Shown piece by piece: positions 33,819-43,340 of a stretch of DNA of 64,000 nucleotides. The number at the start of each line of letters is the position of its first letter. Position 1 is the first letter of the stretch. The notes under the pieces are model-generated. The model searched no databases and was not told the DNA's origin. It worked only from the letters and a program-made list of their open reading frames with translations. Both the position numbers and the translations under genes were made by a program. The DNA is from Mycolicibacterium thermoresistibile (GTDB taxonomy: Bacteria > Actinomycetota > Actinomycetes > Mycobacteriales > Mycobacteriaceae), in NCBI RefSeq assembly GCF_900187065.1, contig NZ_LT906483.1, positions 3,720,001 to 3,784,000 of the forward strand, in the 5' to 3' direction.

Positions 33819-35027
33819 ATGGAGGAGTTCAGTCCCGCCCAGAAGCGGGCGCTGGCCGTCATCACCCTCATCGCGCTGGCGGTCGGGGCCTGGTTCCTGA
33901 GCGGCTTCTTCATCCTGATCATCGTCGCGGCGGTGGCGGCCTATCTGTTCACCCCGCTCTATCTGCGATTCCGCCGCCGGCTGGGCACCGGGTCATCCGC
34001 GGCGCTGACGCTGCTGTGCGCGCTGCTCATCGTGATCATCCCGGTCCTGGGCATCACCTATCTGGCGGTCGTGCAGATCACCGAGATGGTCAACACCGTC
34101 AGCGACTGGCTGGCCGACACCGACCTGAGCGACCTGGGTGACCGCACCCTGGCGCTGATCAACGATGTGCTGCACCGGATGCCGTTCCTCGAGGACACCA
34201 CCGTCACCGCGGACTCGCTGCGCGACGGCATCGTCACGGTGTCCCAGCACGTCGGCGAATGGCTGCTGGGCCTGCTGCAGGGCGCGGTCGGCGGGGTGGT
34301 CGGGGTGATCGCCGCGTCGATCATCTTCCTCTATGTGTTCATCTCGCTGCTGATCAACCAGGACCGGGTGGTCACGCTGATCCGGCGGCTCAATCCGCTG
34401 GGCGAGGAGATCACCGATCTGTACCTGAGCAAGGCCGGCGCGATGGTCCGCGGCACCGTGATGGGGCAGTTCGTGATCGCGCTGTGCCAGGGTGTGGCCG
34501 GCGCGGTGTCGATCTACATCGCCGGGTTCCACGAGGGTTTCTTCCTGTTCGCGGTGCTGCTGAGCGCGCTGTCGGTGATCCCGCTGGGCAGCGGTATCGT
34601 CACGATCCCGTTCGGCATCGGAATGATGTTCTTCGGCAACATCATCGGCGGCGCGTTCGTGGCGTTGTTCCACGTGCTGGTGGTGACCAACATCGACAAC
34701 GTGCTGCGCCCGGTGCTGGTGCCGCGTGCGGCCCGGCTGGACCCGGCGCTGATGCTGCTGGCGGTGTTCTCCGGGATCGCGCTGTGGGGTTTCTGGGGCA
34801 TCGTGATCGGACCGGTGCTGATGATCATCATCGTCACCACCATCAGCGTCTACCTGTGGGTGTACAAGGGCGTGGAGTTGGAACCGTCCGACGACGACGC
34901 CGACGAAGAGCGGGGCCCACCCGCCCCGGTGCGCTGGTGGCGCGGGTTGCGGACCGCGATTTCGGCGTGGCGGCGATCGCTGAGCGACCGTCAGCACGCC
35001 GAAATCGCTAAGAAAGACGCTCGGTGA
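33819..35027 (+). CDS. AI-2E-family (PerM/YdiK) membrane protein
   Basis: The 402-residue protein has about eight membrane helices and the family blocks AAVAAYLFTPLYLRFRRRL, RGTVMGQFVIALCQGVAGAV, LLSALSVIPLGSGIV and NVLRPVLVPRAARLDP. AI-2E-family proteins export small molecules or act as Na+/H+ antiporters; the substrate is unknown. Position matches Rv1101c. Its last about 20 codons ([19 protein letters not shown]) are made by the 49-bp palindromic repeat, so its C-terminus was probably extended by that repeat. It overlaps the convergent gene by 20 bases. Confidence 0.88.
   Translation: MEEFSPAQKRALAVITLIALAVGAWFLSGFFILIIVAAVAAYLFTPLYLRFRRRLGTGSSAALTLLCALLIVIIPVLGITYLAVVQITEMVNTVSDWLADTDLSDLGDRTLALINDVLHRMPFLEDTTVTADSLRDGIVTVSQHVGEWLLGLLQGAVGGVVGVIAASIIFLYVFISLLINQDRVVTLIRRLNPLGEEITDLYLSKAGAMVRGTVMGQFVIALCQGVAGAVSIYIAGFHEGFFLFAVLLSALSVIPLGSGIVTIPFGIGMMFFGNIIGGAFVALFHVLVVTNIDNVLRPVLVPRAARLDPALMLLAVFSGIALWGFWGIVIGPVLMIIIVTTISVYLWVYKGVELEPSDDDADEERGPPAPVRWWRGLRTAISAWRRSLSDRQHAEIAKKDAR
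34958..35006. repeat. 49-bp palindromic repeat, copy 2
   Basis: Arms GATTTCGGCGTG (34958-34969) and CACGCCGAAATC (34995-35006) enclose a degenerate inner palindrome (CGATCGCTGAGCGACCG). The copy is inside the reading frame of the AI-2E gene and ends one base before the stop of the convergent hydrolase gene. Confidence 0.9.
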
Positions 35028-35805
35028 GGAACTCGACCACCCGTTTGCGGGCCTCGTAGGCGGGGTGCCCCTCGACCTCGCGCACCTGATCGGTCAGCAC
35101 CGAGTGCGCCAGCGGGGAGAATCCGTGCGGATTGCCCCGGCTGGAGTCGATCTCGATCACCTCGAACGCGTCGCCGAGCCGCTGCTTGAGCGTCTGGAAC
35201 CGTTCGGCGGGGGCCAGCCGGTCCTCGCTGAACCGCAGCCCCAGCGCACACAGCCCGTCGTTGACGGCCCGCTGTTCGACGATGCGCAACTCACCCTCGG
35301 ACACCCCCGGATCGCGGCGATGCCGGGCGGTCAACGGCATCGGCAGCGACGGCTGCGACAGCACCGGGGCCAGCACACTGTCATCGACCGCGGCGGCCAG
35401 CGCGAACCCGCCGGTGAAACACTGCCCGATCACGCCGACCCCTCTGCCCGGGGTGCGTTCGTTGAGGTCGCGGGCCAACGCCCGCAGATACCGCGCCACC
35501 GGCCGGTCGGCGTTGGTGGCGAACGCGGCGAACTCGCGGGCCACGCACCCACGCACCAGCGTCAACGCCGCCGACGGTGAGGTGATCGACTTCAGCGGGG
35601 TGCCGAACAGTGACGGCGCCGCCACGGTGAACCCGTTGTCGACGAGGTGGTTGCCCAGCGCGAGCACCCCCGGGTGCAGTCCGGGCATCTCCGGGATCAG
35701 CACCACCCCCGGACCCTCGCCTTTGCGATACACGTCGTAGGTGAAGCCGGCGGCGGTGAACGGGGCGGCCGACCAGCCGGTCAGATCCGCTTCGGGTGCC
35801 GTCAT
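35008..35805 (-). CDS. Dienelactone hydrolase-family protein
   Basis: The 265-residue protein starts at ATG 35805 (MTAPEADLTGWSAAPF). It has GVVLIPEMPGLHPG, the Cys nucleophile elbow GVIGQCFTGGFALA (as in dienelactone hydrolases) and His in RGNPHGFSP. It probably opens lactone or ester bonds; the substrate is unknown. Repeat copies 2 and 3 bracket the gene. Confidence 0.88.
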   Translation of the reverse strand: MTAPEADLTGWSAAPFTAAGFTYDVYRKGEGPGVVLIPEMPGLHPGVLALGNHLVDNGFTVAAPSLFGTPLKSITSPSAALTLVRGCVAREFAAFATNADRPVARYLRALARDLNERTPGRGVGVIGQCFTGGFALAAAVDDSVLAPVLSQPSLPMPLTARHRRDPGVSEGELRIVEQRAVNDGLCALGLRFSEDRLAPAERFQTLKQRLGDAFEVIEIDSSRGNPHGFSPLAHSVLTDQVREVEGHPAYEARKRVVEFLTERLS

Positions 35806-35819
35806 GATCCTCAGCTTAC

Positions 35820-35868
35820 GATTTCGGCGTGCCGACGATCGCCCATCGACCGTAGGCACGCCGAAATC
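35820..35868. repeat. 49-bp palindromic repeat, copy 3
   Basis: Arms GATTTCGGCGTG (35820-35831) and CACGCCGAAATC (35857-35868). The inner part is the most divergent (GATCGCCCATCGACCG). It lies between two tandem minus-strand genes and reaches the stop codon of the upstream one. Confidence 0.9.
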
Positions 35869-36520
35869 ACGGAAGGATAGGCCGTTGCCGCTGGGTGCTG
35901 GCGGCCAGCGTGCGGAAGTCGTCGCTGGTACCGGCGCCGGTGATGGCGAGCTGGGCCGGTCCGGTCGGCCCGTCGATCCGGGCGGTCCACACCGGTTCGG
36001 CGTCCGCCGGGCCCTCGTAGACCACCCATCGGACACCGTCGACGTCCTGCACCCCGGTCGGATACAGCTCGGCGTTGATCGAGGCGACCAGCCGTTCCTC
36101 GTCGGCGTTGCTCTGCCGCAACGCCAGGTACATGCCGCCCGGGGTCAGATACCCCACCCGCGAGGCCACCGCCCGCACCTGCTGTCCGGTCTGCGGATCG
36201 GTGTAGCCGGCGTCGATGCCGTGCCGGCCGCCGGAGTTGGAGTGCCAGCCCTCCGGCAGCTGCGGGACCCGGATCGGAATGCCCAGCTCGGCGGCGTCGG
36301 CACGCAACGCCGCCGGGGCGTCGTAGCTCGGGATGTGGCCGGTGGTGGGCCCGCCCGGCGCGAACGAGCACATGCCGAGCAGGCCGGCCAGCACCACGCA
36401 GGCCAGCACCAGCGGCGCCATCGACCAGAACATGTCGCGGCCGTCCTGCAGCAGGCGCGGCTTGGGCTCGGGAGCGACCGGACCGGAGGCCTGCGGACCG
36501 GGCGCCGACGGAGTCGTCAT
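35867..36520 (-). CDS. DUF4245 single-pass membrane protein (Rv1100-like)
   Basis: The 217-residue protein has a cytoplasmic proline-rich start, one membrane helix ([21 protein letters not shown], residues about 30-50) and an outer domain with [18 protein letters not shown] and [13 protein letters not shown]. It matches the DUF4245 family and the position of Rv1100, divergent from glpX. The function is unknown. Confidence 0.85.
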   Translation of the reverse strand: MTTPSAPGPQASGPVAPEPKPRLLQDGRDMFWSMAPLVLACVVLAGLLGMCSFAPGGPTTGHIPSYDAPAALRADAAELGIPIRVPQLPEGWHSNSGGRHGIDAGYTDPQTGQQVRAVASRVGYLTPGGMYLALRQSNADEERLVASINAELYPTGVQDVDGVRWVVYEGPADAEPVWTARIDGPTGPAQLAITGAGTSDDFRTLAASTQRQRPILP

Positions 36521-36575
36521 GTCACCCAGTATCCCAGCTCCCGCTCATCGACCCGTTAATGGGACAATCACCCGC

Positions 36576-37607
36576 ATGACAGGCCAGTCTCGTCGTGAAG
36601 CCCCCGACCGTAACCTAGCCCTCGAGTTGGTCCGCGTAACCGAGGCCGGAGCCATGGCCGCAGGCCGCTGGGTCGGCCGCGGCGACAAGGAGGGCGGCGA
36701 CGCCGCCGCCGTCGACGCGATGCGTTCGCTGGTCAACACGGTCTCCATGCGCGGCGTCGTGGTGATCGGCGAGGGCGAGAAGGACAACGCCCCGATGCTC
36801 TACAACGGCGAGGAGGTCGGCAACGGCGACGGCCCGGAGTGCGACTTCGCGGTCGACCCGATCGACGGCACCACGTTGATGAGCAAAGGCCGGCCGGATG
36901 CGATCTCGGTGCTGGCGGTGTCGGACCGCGGCACCATGTTCGACCCGTCGGCGGTGTTCTACATGAACAAGATCGCCGTCGGCCCGGACGCCGTGGACGC
37001 CATCGACATCACCGCCCCGATCGGCGAGAACATCCGCAAGGTCGCCAAGGCCAAGAAGATGTCGGTGTCCGATCTCACCGTGTGCATCCTGGACCGGCCC
37101 CGCCATGCCGAGCTGATCGCCCAGGTGCGGGAGGCCGGCGCCCGCTGCCGGCTGATCACCGACGGCGACGTCGCCGGCGCGATCGCCACCTGCCGCCCCA
37201 GCACCCCCACCGACCTGCTGGTCGGCATCGGCGGCACCCCGGAGGGCATCATCGCCGCCGCGGCCATCCGCTGTATGGGCGGCGCCATCCAGGGGCAGCT
37301 GTGGCCCAAGGACGATGAGGAGAAGCAGCGCGCCATCGACCGCGGCCACGACGTGGACCGGGTGCTGACCACCGAGGATCTGGTCTCCGGCGACAACGTG
37401 TTCTTCGCCGCCACCGGGGTCACCGACGGCGAGCTGCTCAAGGGTGTGCACTACTACCCCGGCGGGTGCACCACCCAGTCGATCGTGATGCGCTCCAAGT
37501 CGGGCACGGTCCGGATGATCGACGCCTACCACCGGCTGTCCAAGCTCAACGAGTACGCCGCGATCGAATACACCGGCGACGCCGACGCCATCCAGCCGCT
37601 GCCGTAA
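36576..37607 (+). CDS. glpX: Class II fructose-1,6-bisphosphatase
   Basis: The 343-residue protein has the GlpX metal and substrate motifs: [58 protein letters not shown] and [14 protein letters not shown]. It is the gluconeogenic bisphosphatase essential for growth on lipids in mycobacteria. The ATG at 36576 is chosen by fit with the family; the longer frame overlaps the divergent Rv1100-like gene. Confidence 0.95.
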   Translation: MTGQSRREAPDRNLALELVRVTEAGAMAAGRWVGRGDKEGGDAAAVDAMRSLVNTVSMRGVVVIGEGEKDNAPMLYNGEEVGNGDGPECDFAVDPIDGTTLMSKGRPDAISVLAVSDRGTMFDPSAVFYMNKIAVGPDAVDAIDITAPIGENIRKVAKAKKMSVSDLTVCILDRPRHAELIAQVREAGARCRLITDGDVAGAIATCRPSTPTDLLVGIGGTPEGIIAAAAIRCMGGAIQGQLWPKDDEEKQRAIDRGHDVDRVLTTEDLVSGDNVFFAATGVTDGELLKGVHYYPGGCTTQSIVMRSKSGTVRMIDAYHRLSKLNEYAAIEYTGDADAIQPLP

Positions 37608-37643
37608 CCACTGACCGAAATCACCAGGACGAGAAGGGCATTC

Positions 37644-39068
37644 ATGAGCACCGACAGTGCTGGCCAGAACGGGGCCACCGAGTACCGCATCGAGCACGAC
37701 ACCATGGGCGAGGTCCGGGTGCCCGTCAACGCACTGTGGCGCGCCCAGACGCAGCGGGCGGTGGAGAACTTCCCGATCTCCGGCCGCGGCCTGGAACGCG
37801 CCCAGATCCGCGCCCTGGGGCTGCTCAAGGGCGCCTGCGCCCAGGTGAACAAGGACCTGGGCCTGCTGGACCCGGCGAAGGCCGACGCGATCATCGCCGC
37901 GGCCAACGAGATCGCCGAGGGCCGGCACGACGACCAGTTCCCGATCGATGTGTTCCAGACCGGTTCGGGCACCAGCTCGAACATGAACACCAACGAGGTG
38001 ATCGCCTCGATCGCCGCCCGCAACGGGGTGACGGTCCATCCCAACGACGACGTGAACATGTCACAGTCGTCCAACGACACCTTCCCGACCGCCACCCACG
38101 TCGCGGCCACCGAAGCCGCTGTGCGGGACCTGATCCCGGCGCTGGAGGTGTTGCACGCCTCGCTGGCCGCCAAGGCCAGGCAGTGGCGCACCGTGGTGAA
38201 GTCCGGCCGCACCCATCTGATGGACGCGGTGCCGGTGACGCTCGGCCAGGAGTTCGGCGGCTACGCCCGCCAGATCGAGGCCGGCATCGAACGGGTGCGC
38301 GCCACCCTGCCCCGGCTCGGTGAGCTGCCGATCGGCGGCACCGCGGTCGGCACCGGCCTCAACGCCCCGGAAGGGTTCGGCCCCAAGGTCGTCGAGGTGC
38401 TGGTGGCCCAGACCGGCCTGGCCGAGCTGCGTCCCGCGGTGGACTCGTTCGAGGCGCAGGCCGCCCGCGACGGGCTGGTCGAGGCGTCCGGCGCGCTGCG
38501 CACCATCGCGGTGTCGCTGACCAAGATCGCCAACGACATCCGGTGGATGGGCTCGGGGCCGCTGACCGGCCTGGCCGAGATCCAGCTGCCCGATCTGCAG
38601 CCGGGCAGCTCGATCATGCCGGGCAAGGTCAACCCGGTCATTCCGGAGGCCGTCACCCAGGTGGCCTGCCAGGTGGTGGGCAATGACGCGGCGATCGCCT
38701 TCGGCGGCGCGTCGGGCGCGTTCGAGCTGAACGTCTACATCCCGATGATGGCCCGCAATCTGCTGGAATCCTTCCGGCTGCTGGCCAATTCGTCCCGGCT
38801 GTTCGCCGAGAAGTGCATCGACGGCCTGGTCGCCAACGAGGAGCGGCTGCGCAAGCTGGCCGAGTCGTCGCCGTCCATCGTCACCCCGCTCAACCGGGCG
38901 ATCGGGTACGAGGAGGCCGCCAAGGTGGCCAAGCAGGCGCTGGCGGAGGGCAAGACGATCCGCCAGACCGTCATCGACCGCGGGCTGGTCGGCGAGAAGC
39001 TCACCCTCGAGGAACTCGACGAACTGCTCGATGTGCTGGCAATGGCCCGGGTGAAGGACAACGATTAG
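37644..39068 (+). CDS. fum: Class II fumarate hydratase
   Basis: The 474-residue protein has [15 protein letters not shown], the catalytic His region [20 protein letters not shown] and the signature [15 protein letters not shown]. It interconverts fumarate and malate. It follows glpX as in M. tuberculosis (Rv1099c-Rv1098c). Confidence 0.96.
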   Translation: MSTDSAGQNGATEYRIEHDTMGEVRVPVNALWRAQTQRAVENFPISGRGLERAQIRALGLLKGACAQVNKDLGLLDPAKADAIIAAANEIAEGRHDDQFPIDVFQTGSGTSSNMNTNEVIASIAARNGVTVHPNDDVNMSQSSNDTFPTATHVAATEAAVRDLIPALEVLHASLAAKARQWRTVVKSGRTHLMDAVPVTLGQEFGGYARQIEAGIERVRATLPRLGELPIGGTAVGTGLNAPEGFGPKVVEVLVAQTGLAELRPAVDSFEAQAARDGLVEASGALRTIAVSLTKIANDIRWMGSGPLTGLAEIQLPDLQPGSSIMPGKVNPVIPEAVTQVACQVVGNDAAIAFGGASGAFELNVYIPMMARNLLESFRLLANSSRLFAEKCIDGLVANEERLRKLAESSPSIVTPLNRAIGYEEAAKVAKQALAEGKTIRQTVIDRGLVGEKLTLEELDELLDVLAMARVKDND

Positions 39069-39131
39069 CAGGTTTCGCGGCACCGCCCGGTCGGCGCATC
39101 ACCGAGTGCGGCCGGCCGGGCGGGCGACCGG

Positions 39132-39560
39132 TCAGGCCCCCTCCGGGCGATTCAGCGTGAACCGGCGGCCGGTGACCCGGGTCGGGAAGATCCGGACGTA
39201 GTGGTCCTTTCTCCCGGCGGTCCAGGGCAGGACCTGCGCCTGCTCGGCCAGCGCGATCTGATCGGGGGTGTGCAGGGTGCGGGCGACCCCCTCGACGACC
39301 ACGCTCCAGGCCGCGCCGTGCCCGCACTCGTCGAACCCGTAGTCGTCGGCCTCGAACGCCACCTGCTTGTTGATGCCGACGCTGATCAGCTTGGCGCCCT
39401 CCCCGGTGCGGAACAGGATGGTGCGGCGCTGCACGGCGTAGTTCACCGGGAAGATGTGTGGTTCGTCGTCGACGCAGGTGACCAGGCGTCCGACCGCCCG
39501 GCCGGCCAACAACTCCCAGCACTCGGTCTCGCTGAGCAGCGTCACGTCCTCGCACGTCAT
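39132..39560 (-). CDS. PNPOx-like flavin/F420-fold protein (Rv0080/Rv3129 type)
   Basis: The 142-residue split-barrel protein begins MTCEDVTLLSETECWELLAG and has VNYAVQRRTILFRTGEGAKL and AWSVVVEGVARTL. It is of the pyridoxamine oxidase-like group, which includes DevR-controlled Rv0080 and Rv3129. It probably binds FMN or F420; the reaction is unknown. It overlaps the end of the upstream DUF1269 gene (ATGA) and shares its DevR promoter. Confidence 0.85.
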   Translation of the reverse strand: MTCEDVTLLSETECWELLAGRAVGRLVTCVDDEPHIFPVNYAVQRRTILFRTGEGAKLISVGINKQVAFEADDYGFDECGHGAAWSVVVEGVARTLHTPDQIALAEQAQVLPWTAGRKDHYVRIFPTRVTGRRFTLNRPEGA

Positions 39561-40102
39561 CGCGCGTCCACCGGTGTGTCGGGTCCGTCGCCGCCGGACG
39601 CGCCGACCGCCGCCAGCGCCGCCTGATCGAGCCTGCTCACGGTGGTCTCGTCGATGGGCAGCACCGAGACTCTCGACGCGTGGCTCAGCGCCCGGCCGAC
39701 GAAGAACTCGCCGTCGGCATGCACCAGCGTCAGCACCACCGCGGTCCCGGCCTCCAGCGCCTCGCCGATCTCGCGGCGCAACCCGAGTTTGAGCTCATGC
39801 TCGGTGAACGCCACGGTGAGCGCCCCCGCCACCGCACCGACCAGCGCCATGACGGCCAGCGGCGGCACGAACAGTCCCACCAGGAATCCGGCCCCGGCGC
39901 CCCATCCCGCCCCGATCCGGCCGTGGTGGTTGGCCGCCTGGACCACCGACGGGGTGCCGTCGGCACCCCTGGTGACCAGGGCGGCCGACCGGATCTCCAG
40001 GCTGCCCTTTCTGACCAGCCGGTTCAGCTCGTGGAAATCCGAGCCGGCCACCGTTGGATCGTGGTATCCCGCGACCACGATCACTGCCTGTTCGTGCTCC
40101 AT
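39557..40102 (-). CDS. DUF1269 membrane protein
   Basis: The 181-residue protein has an N-terminal soluble part (MEHEQAVIVVAGYHDPTVAGSDFHEL), a glycine-rich hydrophobic hairpin (GAGWGAGAGFLVGLFVPPLAVMALVGAVAGALTV split over about residues 62-95) and an acidic C-terminus. It matches DUF1269, a family of stress-linked membrane-associated proteins. It is the first gene of a minus-strand pair facing the Acg gene across two DevR-box-like sites. Confidence 0.85.
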   Translation of the reverse strand: MEHEQAVIVVAGYHDPTVAGSDFHELNRLVRKGSLEIRSAALVTRGADGTPSVVQAANHHGRIGAGWGAGAGFLVGLFVPPLAVMALVGAVAGALTVAFTEHELKLGLRREIGEALEAGTAVVLTLVHADGEFFVGRALSHASRVSVLPIDETTVSRLDQAALAAVGASGGDGPDTPVDAR

Positions 40103-40157
40103 GACGTCCTCCCGTCCCCGTTACATCGATGCTCGGTGACGGCCGCCACAACCACAC

Positions 40158-40171
40158 GGGTCAAAAGTCCT
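40158..40171. promoter_or_regulatory. DevR box candidate (divergent promoter, site 1)
   Basis: GGGTCAAAAGTCCT matches the DevR core GGGACTWWAGTCCC at 11 of 14 positions. It lies 56 bases upstream of the DUF1269 start on the minus strand. Confidence 0.7.
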
Positions 40172-40206
40172 CAACCGTGCGCTGAACCTCCGATCAGCTG
40201 CACAAA

Positions 40207-40220
40207 AGGTCTTTCGGCCC
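40207..40220. promoter_or_regulatory. DevR box candidate (divergent promoter, site 2)
   Basis: AGGTCTTTCGGCCC matches the DevR core at 10 of 14 positions. It lies 65 bases upstream of the Acg-type gene start at 40285. With site 1 it forms the usual pair of DevR boxes and would drive the Acg-KAS-hydrogenase run. Confidence 0.65.
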
Positions 40221-40284
40221 CTGGTTCACCGGCGATCCGCGCGGCACGGTGGTGACAGAACGCATATGGATACGGAGCGCTGCC

Positions 40285-41286
40285 ATGCCTAGGGCTTTTC
40301 CCGACCACGAGACCCTTCGGGCCGCGTTGGCGTTGGCCGTCCGCGCCCCGTCGGTGCACAACTCACAGCCGTGGCGGTGGCGGGTCGGCACCGAATCCCT
40401 GCATCTGTGGGCGGACCCGGAGCACCACCTGCCCAGCATCGACCCGGACCGACGGGATCTGCTGGTCAGCTGTGGCGCGGCGCTGAACCACTGCATCATC
40501 GCGCTGGCGGCGCTGGGATGGCAGGCCAAGGTGCACCGGTTCCCGAATCCGGCCGAACCCCTGCATCTGGCGTCGCTGGAGCTGTCCGTGCACAAGCCCA
40601 CCGAGGCGGAGGTGTCGTTGGCGGCCGCGATCCCACGGCGCCGCACCGACCGCCGGCTGTACAGCAACTGGCCGGTGCCGTTCGGTGACATCGCGCTGAT
40701 GGGCGCCCGGGCAGCCCGGGCAGGTGTGCGGCTGTTGCGGGTGGAGGACCTGGATCACGTCCGCTCGGCGGTGCAGCAGGCGGCCTACCGCCACGCCTCC
40801 GACGATGCGTACGTGCGGGAGCTGACCGAATGGTCCGGCCGGCACGCGTCGATGGCCGGTGTGCCGGCCCGCAACACCCCGGAGCCCGACCCGGCGGCGG
40901 CGGTGCCCGGTCGGGTGTTCGCCGGCGCGGCGCTGGCCCAACCGCCCGGCGCGACGGCCGCCGAGGACAACGCGGTGGTGCTGGCGCTCGGCACCCGCAA
41001 CGACGATGCGATGGCCCGGTTGCGGGCCGGTGAGGCGACCAGCCTGGTGTTGCTCACCGCGACGGCGCGGGGGCTGGCGAGTTGTCCGATCACCGAACCG
41101 CTGGAAGTGGACGAGACCCGGGCGGAGTTGCGGGAACAGATCTTCGAAGGCGCCGAGTACCCGCAGATGCTGCTGCGGGTCGGATGGGCGCCGGTCAACG
41201 CCGACCCGCTGCCGGCCACCCCGCGCTGGCCGCTGAGCCGTGTCGTCAGCCGATTGAACGGCGCACCGTTCGAGACGTCGACCTAG
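40285..41286 (+). CDS. Acg-type nitroreductase-like protein
   Basis: The 333-residue protein starts at ATG 40285 with GGAG seven bases upstream. It shows [31 protein letters not shown] and GEATSLVLLTATARGLASCPITEPLE, the double-nitroreductase fold of the M. tuberculosis Acg (Rv2032), Rv3127 and Rv3131 group. Those proteins bind FMN tightly with a blocked active site and may store flavin. It is the first gene of a long DevR-controlled run. Confidence 0.88.
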   Translation: MPRAFPDHETLRAALALAVRAPSVHNSQPWRWRVGTESLHLWADPEHHLPSIDPDRRDLLVSCGAALNHCIIALAALGWQAKVHRFPNPAEPLHLASLELSVHKPTEAEVSLAAAIPRRRTDRRLYSNWPVPFGDIALMGARAARAGVRLLRVEDLDHVRSAVQQAAYRHASDDAYVRELTEWSGRHASMAGVPARNTPEPDPAAAVPGRVFAGAALAQPPGATAAEDNAVVLALGTRNDDAMARLRAGEATSLVLLTATARGLASCPITEPLEVDETRAELREQIFEGAEYPQMLLRVGWAPVNADPLPATPRWPLSRVVSRLNGAPFETST

Positions 41287-41326
41287 CCGGTCCCGTCGGG
41301 GGATCAGCCGATCGATTGGGGGGGTC

Positions 41327-42427
41327 ATGCGAACGCAGTGGTTGTTGACCGAGGACGCGGAGGCCGACGGGGCGCCGTTCCGCACCAGGCTGGCCGGCGC
41401 CGGACGGCATCTGCCGGTCACCCGGCTGAGCACCGACGACCTGACGGCGAGGACCCGGCACCGCACCACCATCGACCTGGAACGGTTGACCGGCATCCGG
41501 GAACGGCGGATCTCGGTCGGCGACGAGGACTCTTACAGCCTCGCCACCGCCGCGGCGCTGGACTGCCTGCACCGGGCCGACCGGGCGGCCGAATCGGTCG
41601 AGGTGGTCATCAACTGCAGCATCACCAAGTTCCGCGACGGGCTGACCCAATGGCTCGAACCCCCGATGAGCACGGCTGTCGCCCGGGCGATCGGAGCCGA
41701 CACGGCGATGACCTTCGACCTGTCCAACGCGTGCGCCGGAATGCTCACCGGGGTCAGCATTCTCAACAACTGGATCCGGCAGGGTGTCGTCGAGCGCGGC
41801 ATGGTGGTCAGCGGCGAGTACATCTCCCAGTTGACCGCCAATGCGGCACAACACATCCGCACGATCATGAGCAAGGAGCTGGCGTCGCTGACGCTCGGCG
41901 ACGCGGGCGCCGCCCTGCTGCTCGAACGCGCCTATCCGGGATCCGGCAGCATCCGGTTGTCCGGCTTCACCACCATCGCCGACCACAGCAGGTTGTGCCT
42001 GGCCTATCCGAAGGGACCCGAGCCCGGCGCGCGGATGTTCACCGATTCGCGCGGCATCCAGCGTGCCGCGATAGCCGCCACACCGGTGCTGCTCCAGGAG
42101 GTTCTCGACCAGACCGGCCTGTCGATCCACGACATCGACCATGTGATCACCCATCAGACCTCCGCCCGGGCCATCCGCAAGGGCATGCGCAGGATCGCCG
42201 ACGAGTTCGGCGGCACCCCCGCCCACGACGCGGTGATCACCGTCGACAAGTACGGCAACACCGCGTCGACGACCCACACCGTGGCGCTGGTCGACGAACT
42301 CGAGGCGGGCGGCATCGCACCGGGCGAGACCATCGCGCTGATCGCACTGGCCTCGGGTCTGGAGATCGGAATCGTGTTGCTGACCCTCGACGAGGAGATG
42401 GTGGGGCGCCATGGGAACCGTGGTTGA
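41327..42427 (+). CDS. Ketoacyl-synthase III-like protein with intact triad
   Basis: The 366-residue thiolase-fold protein of FabH/KAS III type shows Cys136 in FDLSNACAGMLTGV, His276 in DHVITHQTSARAI and Asn311 in VDKYGNTAST, a full Cys-His-Asn triad. GDAGAALLLE is the usual loop. ATG 41327 follows a G-run. It should condense an acyl thioester with malonyl or a second acyl thioester. It lies between an Acg gene and hydrogenase genes and overlaps the next KAS-like gene by 17 bases, so the two are probably partners. The product is unknown. Confidence 0.85.
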   Translation: MRTQWLLTEDAEADGAPFRTRLAGAGRHLPVTRLSTDDLTARTRHRTTIDLERLTGIRERRISVGDEDSYSLATAAALDCLHRADRAAESVEVVINCSITKFRDGLTQWLEPPMSTAVARAIGADTAMTFDLSNACAGMLTGVSILNNWIRQGVVERGMVVSGEYISQLTANAAQHIRTIMSKELASLTLGDAGAALLLERAYPGSGSIRLSGFTTIADHSRLCLAYPKGPEPGARMFTDSRGIQRAAIAATPVLLQEVLDQTGLSIHDIDHVITHQTSARAIRKGMRRIADEFGGTPAHDAVITVDKYGNTASTTHTVALVDELEAGGIAPGETIALIALASGLEIGIVLLTLDEEMVGRHGNRG

Positions 42428-43292
42428 ACGCGTGCACGTCACCCACGCCAGGCTGCGGGGCCGCCGCAGCGCGCTGCAACTCGCGGTCGCCGCGAGCCGG
42501 GCGTGCCTTCGGGCGGCCCACCGCTCGGCGCGTGACGTCGACCTGCTCGTCAACGCGGGCATCTACCGGGACCGCAATCTGGGTGAACCCGCGCTGGCCG
42601 CGCTCATCCAGGAGGACATCGGCGCCAACCCGGAGCATCCGCACGCCGGCGGGCACGGCACATTCTCCTTCGATGTCGCCAACGGGACCTGCGGGGTGCT
42701 CACCGCACTGCAGATCGTCGACGGCTATCTGACATCACGCACCGTCGACTGTGCGCTGGTGGTGGCCGGCGACGCCGATCCGGGCCGCGGATTGAGCGAG
42801 GACTTCCCGTTCGCGCCGGTCGGTGCGGCGCTGTTGTGCGGGTGGACCGACGACGAGTACGGCCTCGGACCGGTGCACTGGGCCTGCCGGCCGGACGACG
42901 GCAGGAACTTCCGCGCCACCGTGTCCCAGGTGGATCGGCGCAACCTGCTGCGGTTCGGCTGGTCGGACCACCTCGACGAGGTCTACGCGGCGACCGCCGC
43001 CGAGGCGGTGGCCCGCTGTCTGGCCGCCGAGGGGCCGGGGTCGGACAGTTCCGATGTCGATGTGATCGTCGCCGCCCCGGCGCGTGCGCGATTCCGCGCG
43101 GCACTCGCCGAACTGCTGCGGGTGCCGGTCGAGCGCATCGCCGTCGCCCCGGGTGAGAGCATCCACACCGCCGCCCTCGCGGCCGCGCTCCCCCAGATCC
43201 CGGTGGGCAGCCGGGCGCTGATCGTCGCCGCCGGCGCCGGGGTCACCGCGGGTGCGGCGATGTACCACCGCCCCGACTGCCGTGGCCGCTGA
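42411..43292 (+). CDS. Ketoacyl-synthase III-like protein lacking His and Asn (partner subunit)
   Basis: This 293-residue thiolase-fold protein keeps the Cys position (FDVANGTCGVLTALQ, Cys94). At the His place it reads VDVIVAAPARARF, and at the Asn place IAVAPGESIHTAALA. Both residues are lost. It is shorter than KAS III (usually about 320-330). The pattern resembles non-catalytic partners in KAS pairs such as chain-length factors of type II polyketide synthases. The 17-base overlap with the active KAS gene supports a heterodimer. The role is inferred. Confidence 0.8.
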   Translation: MGTVVERVHVTHARLRGRRSALQLAVAASRACLRAAHRSARDVDLLVNAGIYRDRNLGEPALAALIQEDIGANPEHPHAGGHGTFSFDVANGTCGVLTALQIVDGYLTSRTVDCALVVAGDADPGRGLSEDFPFAPVGAALLCGWTDDEYGLGPVHWACRPDDGRNFRATVSQVDRRNLLRFGWSDHLDEVYAATAAEAVARCLAAEGPGSDSSDVDVIVAAPARARFRAALAELLRVPVERIAVAPGESIHTAALAAALPQIPVGSRALIVAAGAGVTAGAAMYHRPDCRGR

Positions 43293-43340
43293 GGTGTCGG
43301 GCACCGCAATCCGCTGCATTCCGGCGCACGGAGGAGCACC

